A DNA stretch of 64,000 bases from RBG-13-43-22 sp040755035 (GTDB lineage: Bacteria; Desulfobacterota; RBG-13-43-22). The translations under genes were made by a program, and so were the position numbers. The notes under the pieces were generated by a model. It was not told where the DNA came from and ran no database searches. It worked only from the letters and a program-made list of their open reading frames with translations. Positions 58,513 through 64,000 of the stretch are shown here, in pieces; position 1 is the first letter of the stretch; each line of letters opens with the position of its first letter. Location of the stretch: positions 1 through 64,000 of the forward strand of contig JBFMBU010000254.1 of assembly GCA_040755035.1 (NCBI GenBank). The letters run 5' to 3'.

Positions 58513-58631
58513 CCAACCCGGACCTGCCGGAACCAAAATTGGAAATCGGAAACTCCTCAAGCGGTCCGGGTTAAATCCCCTTTCAGGTTAAATTCTATCC
58601 AATTTGCTTAGAAATCTATTCTTAACTTACT
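58513..58631. repeat. 120-bp interspersed element, copy 2
   Basis: ACCCGGACCTGCCGGAACCA at the left and CTTAACTTAC at the right; same element as at 48516 and 62997. It fills the gap between rapZ and the EIIA gene. Confidence 0.8.
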
Positions 58632-58633
58632 TG

Positions 58634-59506
58634 TCATCCCAGCCGGATATCCCGGTGGCGGATATTGATCAACCGCTTTTGTTTTTTTAAAAAATCGGAC
58701 AGTGTATTGACAATGGTGACCGAACGGTGTCTCCCCCCGGTGCAGCCAACGGCGATGGTGAGCTGCGACTTGCCCTCTTTCTGATATTGGGGGATCAGGA
58801 AGGTGATCAAATCACAAAAATTTTTCAAAAACAACCGGGTTTCCTTCCTTTTGGCTACATAGTCAATGACCGGTTTTTGATTGCCGTCCATTTCCTTCAA
58901 CTCGCTGACAAAAAAGGGATTGGGCAGAAAACGCACGTCCATAACGATATCCGCCTCGTTGGGCAGGCCGTATTTATATCCGAAGGAAATAAGATTGATG
59001 GTCATCTCCGCCGGAGGACTCACCTTGGAAAAAAGGCGCAGGATTTCCTCTCGAAGCTGATGGACATTAAAGTGGCTGGTATCCAGACGATAAGTGGCCA
59101 GCCGTTTGATGGGGGCCATTTTCTTTCTTTCCAGCCGGATGGTGTCCGAAAGGGTCCGCCGCTCGCCCAAAGGGTGATGCCTCCGGGTCTGGCTGAAACG
59201 CCGGATCAGGATTTCTTCTTCGGCCTCTAAAAACAGGACCTCGACCACATAACCCTTCTTTTTGACCTCCTGAAAAATTTTAGGGAAATTAGATAAAAAA
59301 TCCTTGCCCCGAAGGTCCATGACCAGGGCGATTTTAAATACCTCCCTGGAGATTTCATCCCTCAGCTCCAGCAAACGGGGAAGCAAAGAGGCCGGCAGGT
59401 TGTCGATACAAAAAAAGCCGATATCTTCAAAAGCCTTTAGGGCTGTACTCTTGCCCGATCCGGACAATCCGGTGATAACTACTAAGCGGATGCTTTTCTG
59501 CGACAT
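58634..59506 (-). CDS. rapZ: RapZ-type RNase adapter protein
   Basis: This 290-residue protein has Walker A ITGLSGSGKSTAL near residue 15, DIGFFCIDNLPASLLPRLLE, VIDVRFLPNPFFV-like motifs, and the C-terminal GCTGGRHRSVTIVNTLSDFL typical of RapZ/YvcJ. The protein binds small-RNA decay factors and UDP-amino-sugar in enterics; in this lineage the job is not tested. It lies in the rpoN/ptsN cluster, between ptsN and the EIIA gene. Confidence 0.95.
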   Translation of the reverse strand: MSQKSIRLVVITGLSGSGKSTALKAFEDIGFFCIDNLPASLLPRLLELRDEISREVFKIALVMDLRGKDFLSNFPKIFQEVKKKGYVVEVLFLEAEEEILIRRFSQTRRHHPLGERRTLSDTIRLERKKMAPIKRLATYRLDTSHFNVHQLREEILRLFSKVSPPAEMTINLISFGYKYGLPNEADIVMDVRFLPNPFFVSELKEMDGNQKPVIDYVAKRKETRLFLKNFCDLITFLIPQYQKEGKSQLTIAVGCTGGRHRSVTIVNTLSDFLKKQKRLINIRHRDIRLG

Positions 59507-59613
59507 ACAGTAAAACCCAAGGGAAACCTGCCGGATGGCTTGTACCCCAAAAAGAAAAAACCGTCACTATTTACAGGGAGTCTCGTCACTCGCCGTCTTC
59601 CACTCGTCACCAT

Positions 59614-60081
59614 TCAAACCAAATCGTCCTGCTCCTGAATAACCTTCCACAATGCCTCATGATCGGCAGCCCGAAAAAGTCCTTCCTTAAAGGAGCTGTT
59701 TCTGATAAAGCGGGAAATCTTGGCCAGGGCCTTTAGATGGAGCCCGGCGGATTCCTCGGGGGCGATGAGAACGAAAAAATAAAAGGCCGGTTTCCCATCC
59801 AAAGAATCAAAGGGAATCCCCGACCGGGAACGGCCGAAGGCGATAACCATTTGATCCAGGTTCTTCATTTTTCCATGGGGGATGGCGAATCCTTCCCCGA
59901 TCCCCGTGCTGCCCAGACGTTCCCGGTCCAGCAGGATCTGCAAGATATCCTCGGTCCTTAAGCCGGCCTTCCCCCTGGCGATCCAATGGGCCAATTCGGA
60001 GAGGAGGCCTTCTTTATTCACGGCCTTTACCTCGGGTAAAATCAAATCGGAAGTCAAATATTGACAAATTTTCATAGTCAC
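59614..60081 (-). CDS. ptsN: Nitrogen-PTS EIIA (PtsN)
   Basis: This 155-residue protein has the EIIA-Ntr plan: LYQYLTSD-like start (CQYLTSDLILPEVKAVNKEG), ERLGSTGIGEGFAIPHGKMK with the active histidine, and FFVLIAPEESAGLHLKALAK. It takes phosphate from the nitrogen PTS and regulates rather than transports. About 110 bases behind hpf, ahead of rapZ in the direction of transcription. Confidence 0.94.
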   Translation of the reverse strand: MTMKICQYLTSDLILPEVKAVNKEGLLSELAHWIARGKAGLRTEDILQILLDRERLGSTGIGEGFAIPHGKMKNLDQMVIAFGRSRSGIPFDSLDGKPAFYFFVLIAPEESAGLHLKALAKISRFIRNSSFKEGLFRAADHEALWKVIQEQDDLV

Positions 60082-60193
60082 CTGATTGCGTAAAAAGTAA
60101 AGAGCATGGCGCCGAGGGCCAAGACCGGAACAAAGGCGATTTCCCTTCAGCCTTCCCCTCAGGTCCTTTGCCCCCGGCCCTGTGCTCCTTTGA

Positions 60194-60736
60194 TCAACTG
60201 ACCGGTTCGATCAATCCAAAATGGCCGTCTTTTCTGCGATACAAGACATTGATCAACCGCGTTTTCGAATTGGTAAAAACCAGAAACTCACTGCTCGACA
60301 ATCTGAGCTGCAGGGCGGCTTCTTCGGCGTCCATGGGTTTGGCTACCATCGTTTCCGTCTTAACGATCTGCGGCGGTTCGTCTTCTTCGATTTCTATCTC
60401 TTCCGTTTTTGTTTTCGTTGCCGGCCGCCCCTTGGTTTTAATCTCCGGTTTATGTTCCTTGACTTTCTCCCGGTGTCTTTTGATTTGTTTCTCAATTTTA
60501 TCCAGGACCATATCAATGGCCGAATACAGATCTCCGGTTTCCTCCTGAGCTTTGATCTTGAAACCGTTGGCGGATATGGTTACATCAGCCATATGCCTGA
60601 ACTTTTGAATGGAAAGAACCAGATGAATCTCCACCGGCTCCTCCATATATTTCTTAAAACGGGTCATTCGGTTTTCAGCATAGCTTTTCAAGTGATCCGA
60701 CGGATCCACATTCCTGAAAGACACCGATATTTGCAT
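60194..60736 (-). CDS. hpf: Ribosome hibernation-promoting factor, long form
   Basis: This 180-residue protein has an N-terminal S30AE domain (MQISVSFRNVDPSDHLKSYA, VDVTISANG-like strands) and, after an acidic and basic linker (EIKTKGRPATKTKTEEIEIE), a C-terminal dimerisation domain ending RKDGHFGLIEPV. Long HPF dimerises ribosomes into 100S particles in stationary phase. It lies 20 bases behind rpoN, so the two are probably co-transcribed. Confidence 0.93.
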   Translation of the reverse strand: MQISVSFRNVDPSDHLKSYAENRMTRFKKYMEEPVEIHLVLSIQKFRHMADVTISANGFKIKAQEETGDLYSAIDMVLDKIEKQIKRHREKVKEHKPEIKTKGRPATKTKTEEIEIEEDEPPQIVKTETMVAKPMDAEEAALQLRLSSSEFLVFTNSKTRLINVLYRRKDGHFGLIEPVS

Positions 60737-60755
60737 AGCTACCTCCTCTTTGGCT

Positions 60756-62267
60756 TTATTCTACTTCCTCTTCCCTATCCTCTTTTACCTCTTCCTTTTG
60801 CGGGGAACGCTTCCACTCTTTCAGGGTTACTTTTTTCCGTTTATTGGAGGGGAGCACCCGCAAGGCCTCCCGGTACTTGGCCACTGTTCGCCGGGCGATA
60901 ACAATATTTTCTTTCAATAACCGTTCGGCCAGGTCTTGATCGCTTAAGGGATTGGCCGGATCCTCATGGGCAATCAGAACCCTGATCCTTTCCTTGACGC
61001 TCTCCGAGGCCACATTTTCCCCGTTCGTCCCCGGAACGGAGCTGTTAAAAAAATACTTCAGTTCAAAAATTCCTTGAGGGGTGTGGACGTATTTATTGGT
61101 GGTCACCCGGCTGATGGTTGACTCGTGCATCTGAACCTCTTCGGCCACGTCCCTCAGGATCAGCGGTTTCAAATGGGTCACCCCCTGATCCAGGAATTCC
61201 CGCTGAAAACGAAAGATGCTTTCGGTGACCCGATAAATGGTCCGCTGCCGCTGATGAATGCTTTTAATCAGCCAGATGGCCGAACGCAGTTTTTCCTGGA
61301 TATAATCCCGTGTGGCCTCGGATACCGCTCCCCGCTGTTCCAGGGCCTTCCGATAAAAGGCGTTGATCCTTAAACGGGGCAATCCATCTTCATTGAGGAC
61401 GATATGGACCTCATCCCCCATTTTATAAACAAAAATATCAGGACTGATGTATTGAACTTCCTCGTCGCTGTACAAGCGGCCCGGCTTGGGATCGAGTTGC
61501 AGTATGGTATCGATGGCCGGAAAAATCTCTTCCACGGGGACCTGTAAGGCCCGGGCGATGGCTTGATAATTTTTTGTTTCCAGCGAGCCCAGATGATCGG
61601 AAAGGATAGCCTGCACCCAAGGGTTCTGAACCGGGAGGTGACGGGCCTGGATCAGCAGGCATTCCTTCAAATCCCGGGAGGCCACGCCCAGAGGATCAAA
61701 CTCCTGAATCCGGCCCAGGACTTTTTCCACCAAAGCTGCCTCTTTTTCGGTGCTTTGGGCAATCTCTTCCAGGGAGGCCTTCAGATAACCGTTTACATCC
61801 AGGTTACCGATGATCTCAGCCCCGACGGTCTCTTCTTCCGGGGTCAAGCCGGACAGGGAAAGCTGCCACATGAGATGATCGGTCAAAGAGGTTTTCTGGG
61901 TTACGATGTTTTCATAGGAAGAGAGTTCCCGGTCTTCAGAGATGTCTTCACTGCGGGGAGCATAGTAGTCGTTGACATAGTTGTCCCAATCCGTGCCTTC
62001 AAAGGCCTGTTCTCCGATCGTCACCTCGGCTTGTCGGTCTTCCGGGACAAGTTCCGCCTCTCCGGGGACCTTTTCCATCTCCGACTGACCGACTTCGTAA
62101 TCTTCGCTGAGGGTCTCTTCCAGGATGGGATTGGCTTCCAGTTCCTGATGGAGACTCTCCAGGAGTTCCAGCCGGGAAAGCTGCAACAGCTTGATCGCCT
62201 GCTGCAGTTGCGGGGTCATGATCAGCTGTTGAGCCAGTTTCAGTTGCTGTTTGATTTCTAAGGCCAT
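60756..62267 (-). CDS. rpoN: RNA polymerase sigma-54 factor
   Basis: This 503-residue protein has the glutamine-rich region I (MALEIKQQLKLAQQLIMTPQ), acidic region II, core-binding region (LIQARHLPVQ...FDPLGVASRDLKECLLIQAR), the DNA-binding helix-turn-helix (VHESTISRVTTNKYVHTPQG), and the RpoN box ARRTVAKYREAL near the end. It directs sigma-54 promoters. The start overlaps the lptB stop; hpf follows 20 bases downstream. Confidence 0.97.
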   Translation of the reverse strand: MALEIKQQLKLAQQLIMTPQLQQAIKLLQLSRLELLESLHQELEANPILEETLSEDYEVGQSEMEKVPGEAELVPEDRQAEVTIGEQAFEGTDWDNYVNDYYAPRSEDISEDRELSSYENIVTQKTSLTDHLMWQLSLSGLTPEEETVGAEIIGNLDVNGYLKASLEEIAQSTEKEAALVEKVLGRIQEFDPLGVASRDLKECLLIQARHLPVQNPWVQAILSDHLGSLETKNYQAIARALQVPVEEIFPAIDTILQLDPKPGRLYSDEEVQYISPDIFVYKMGDEVHIVLNEDGLPRLRINAFYRKALEQRGAVSEATRDYIQEKLRSAIWLIKSIHQRQRTIYRVTESIFRFQREFLDQGVTHLKPLILRDVAEEVQMHESTISRVTTNKYVHTPQGIFELKYFFNSSVPGTNGENVASESVKERIRVLIAHEDPANPLSDQDLAERLLKENIVIARRTVAKYREALRVLPSNKRKKVTLKEWKRSPQKEEVKEDREEEVE

Positions 62268-62992
62268 CAGGGTAGTTGAAACTTTTCTCCCAGGTAAATT
62301 CGCCGGGCGGTTTCGCTCTCGGCCAGGGCCTGCGGTGTCCCCTCTTCCAGGACAAGGCCTTGATTGATAATATAGGCCCGGTCGCAGACGGAAAGGGTTT
62401 CGCGAACATTGTGGTCCGAAATCAGGACGCCGATATTTTTCTCCTTCAACGTTTCAATAATGTTCTGAATATCATTGATAGCCAGGGGATCGATCCCGGC
62501 AAAAGGCTCGTCAAGAAGGATAAAAGAAGGGGAGGTAACTAAGGCCCGGGTGATCTCCACCCGTCTCCGTTCCCCGCCGGAAAGGGAAAATGCCTTGTGC
62601 TGGGCCAGGTGAGTGAGCTTCAGTTCCTTGAGCAGAGCCGTCAAGCGGGTTTCCCTGTCTTCTGTCGAAATGTTCAATGTTTCCAGAATCCCCATAATAT
62701 TTTCGGCCACAGTCAGCCGGGTAAAGATGGAAGGCTCCTGGGGCAGATAGTTGATCCCTTTCCGGGCCCGGATATACATGGGCAGTTCGCTGATATCTTC
62801 TTCGTTCAGGAGGATCCGGCCCTGATCCGGCCGGGTCAGGCCCACGATCATGTAAAAAGTGGTGGTTTTACCCGCCCCGTTGGGACCCAATAATCCGACG
62901 ATCTCTCCTTCGTTCAATTCCAGGTTTACCCGGTTGACCACCGGTTTCTTGTGATAGATCTTTACCAGGTCTCGAACGGCTAACTGTTTCAT
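62267..62992 (-). CDS. lptB: Lipopolysaccharide export ATPase LptB
   Basis: This 241-residue protein has Walker A GPNGAGKTTTFYMIVG, Q-loop YLPQEPSIFTRLTVAEN, signature SLSGGERRRVEITRALVT, Walker B FILLDEPFAGIDP and an H-loop region ISDHN. LptB energises LPS transport with LptFG (not in the window). It follows lptA and precedes rpoN, overlapping it by one base, the conserved order of this cluster. Confidence 0.97.
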   Translation of the reverse strand: MKQLAVRDLVKIYHKKPVVNRVNLELNEGEIVGLLGPNGAGKTTTFYMIVGLTRPDQGRILLNEEDISELPMYIRARKGINYLPQEPSIFTRLTVAENIMGILETLNISTEDRETRLTALLKELKLTHLAQHKAFSLSGGERRRVEITRALVTSPSFILLDEPFAGIDPLAINDIQNIIETLKEKNIGVLISDHNVRETLSVCDRAYIINQGLVLEEGTPQALAESETARRIYLGEKFQLP

Positions 62993-62996
62993 TAAC

Positions 62997-63119
62997 CCCC
63001 CAACCCGGACCAGCCGAAACTAACATGGGATATTCGAAAATTCACCATTTGCTCCGGCGTTAGCTCCTGTTTTAAAATAATGGCTCTCCAATCTGCGTAG
63101 AATGTATTTTTTAGATTAC
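62997..63119. repeat. 120-bp interspersed element, copy 3
   Basis: ACCCGGACCAGCCGAAACTA at the left and TTAGATTACC at the right, more diverged than copies 1 and 2. It lies in the gap between lptA and lptB. Confidence 0.7.
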
Positions 63120-63186
63120 CAAGGCCGGACCCCCTTGGTCCGTCCCCCCATTTTCAAACAAGTATGGTTAGGTTTCAGGACGAGAA

Positions 63187-63777
63187 CTATTTCTCCTCCT
63201 GATGGATCACCGCCTTGACCCTGTTTTTCCCCTTGCTGGTCACCAGACTCCTGTTTTCCTTTATCCAAACGGTGATTTCCTCCCCTTTGACCAGGTTCTT
63301 CCCCTGCCAGAATTCCGCCTTTCCGGTCAGAATGATCTTCTGGTCGGCATTGTAAAACACGGCGGTTTCCCCGGTGGCCACATCCTTGCCCTGGACCACC
63401 CGGACCCTCCCGCTGGCTACGATCTTTTCTACTTGACCCTGGTGCAGGGCGTCCTTTTTCTCTGAAGTCTTTGAGGATACCGGGGCAGCTTTCTTTTCCG
63501 GCTCTCCTGTGTAATGAATGACCATCTTATCACATTCGATGACGATGGGGTCCTTCCCGGGTTGTTCCTGCCTGGCTACCACTGTGCCGGTAAACGTAGC
63601 GATTCGATTCTTATTATCCAGCTCCAGCGTATCGGCGGTAGTGACGATCGGTCGGTTATTTCCCTCCCCTTTTTTTTCGGCACCAAAGCCTGTTCCAGTC
63701 GACAAAAAAACATAGGTCGCCAGGCCGATGATTCCAATGATACCCAGCGACCTCGTCCCTTTGCGCTTTGCGCTCAT
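63187..63777 (-). CDS. lptA: Periplasmic LPS-transport protein LptA
   Basis: This 196-residue protein has an N-terminal signal (GIIGIIGLATYVFLSTGTGF) and the OstA beta-jellyroll pattern: PIVTTADTLELDNKNRIATF, TGTVVARQEQ, DPIVIECDKMVIHYTGEPEK, VARGRVRVVQGK-like strands (ASGRVRVVQGKDVATGETAV) and LTGKAEFWQGKNLVKGEEIT. It bridges LptC and LptD across the periplasm. GGAGGG precedes the ATG. It is followed by lptB and preceded by lptC. Confidence 0.93.
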   Translation of the reverse strand: MSAKRKGTRSLGIIGIIGLATYVFLSTGTGFGAEKKGEGNNRPIVTTADTLELDNKNRIATFTGTVVARQEQPGKDPIVIECDKMVIHYTGEPEKKAAPVSSKTSEKKDALHQGQVEKIVASGRVRVVQGKDVATGETAVFYNADQKIILTGKAEFWQGKNLVKGEEITVWIKENRSLVTSKGKNRVKAVIHQEEK

Positions 63778-63868
63778 CCATACCCTCCTCTATGCCGGCC
63801 CCCCAAAAGCGGGCCGGATATCCTGTCCTCAAGGTCATTTTGAAACCGTCACGGGTAATTAGTACTCA

Positions 63869-64000
63869 TTAGGAATTCAAAAATGAACGATAAAGCGTCA
63901 TCCTGACTTTTTTCTTAACCCAAACCTTCTGGGAATCGAGATTCATACTCATCCCCAACCCATCCAGTTCCATAATAGGGCTTCTAAAGTTGAAGACACC
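63869..64000 (-). CDS. lptC: LptC, C-terminal part (cut by the window edge)
   Basis: The last 43 codons before the window end read GVFNFRSPIMELDGLGMSMN, then LDSQKVWVKKKVRMTLYRSF and LNS-stop: the end of the LptC domain. The 5' end lies beyond position 64000. LptC is the inner-membrane anchored partner of LptA in LPS export; its gene is usually directly upstream of lptA, as here. Confidence 0.82.
   Translation of the reverse strand, partial: GVFNFRSPIMELDGLGMSMNLDSQKVWVKKKVRMTLYRSFLNS

Overview
The window looks like a chromosome segment of a Desulfobacterota (deltaproteobacterial) anaerobe, perhaps of a syntrophic or sulfate-reducing lineage. This is inferred from gene content: a methylenetetrahydrofolate reductase locus wired to HdrA/MvhD, a K+-independent membrane pyrophosphatase, the lptCAB-rpoN-hpf-ptsN-rapZ-EIIA cluster, an HD-GYP/PAS sensor and an NtrB-like kinase cluster. 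No rRNA is present, so the assignment is not certain.

Bases 1-9372 are an accessory island. It starts with the multi-repeat end of an IS21-type element and ends with a decayed ISL3-type IS. Between them I read an integron cassette array without an integrase in view: seven attC-like sites (about 1081, 2241, 2558, 3183, 3788, 6244 and 7827), all in one orientation, separating plus-strand cassettes. The cargo is a secreted trypsin-like protease, a small protein of possible PD-(D/E)XK type, two HigB/HigA pairs, a Phd/YoeB pair, a DUF4160/DUF2442 pair, a GNAT protein and an alpha/beta hydrolase. One cassette has no convincing gene but a long inverted repeat. A decayed REP-associated transposase and an antiparallel group II intron remnant have invaded the array.

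Bases 9569-19350 are core metabolism: a minus-strand PC4-like/phenylacetate-CoA ligase/sucC/sucD operon, then hppA, pgk-tpiA-secG, tRNA-Leu(GAG) and a cold-shock gene with a strong promoter. Bases 19350-27540 are AT-richer accessory DNA: a truncated acyl-CoA synthetase domain, REP-like motifs, then small exported proteins and a type-B carboxylesterase. A tandem duplication has left a second copy of the esterase 3' end, and two of the small genes share a duplicated leader with a terminator-like hairpin.

Bases 27650-43771 hold a heterodimeric ABC exporter, an AttH-like lipocalin with its LolCDE-type ABC transporter and a PP-loop tRNA-thiolation-like protein, two small conserved proteins, a PAS/HD-GYP c-di-GMP phosphodiesterase, a glutaminyl cyclase, an adenine-deaminase-like enzyme and a universal stress protein. 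Bases 43986-54605 (minus strand) read as MetF - double HdrA - MvhD - MTHFR_C - MetF - CheY - two ACT-like proteins - two histidine kinases: a C1/electron-transfer unit followed by a signalling unit.

Bases 55133-56869 are an ECF sigma/anti-sigma/periplasmic Spy-like operon. It is separated from a small exported protein by an array of about eight short hairpins built on a 48-bp repeat. Bases 57626-64000 run through rimI, EIIA-Man, rapZ, ptsN, hpf, rpoN, lptB, lptA and the end of lptC. Several dispersed repeat families (a 120-bp element in three copies, CTCGTATCTCG-type strings, a MITE-like inverted repeat) sit in the intergenic gaps.
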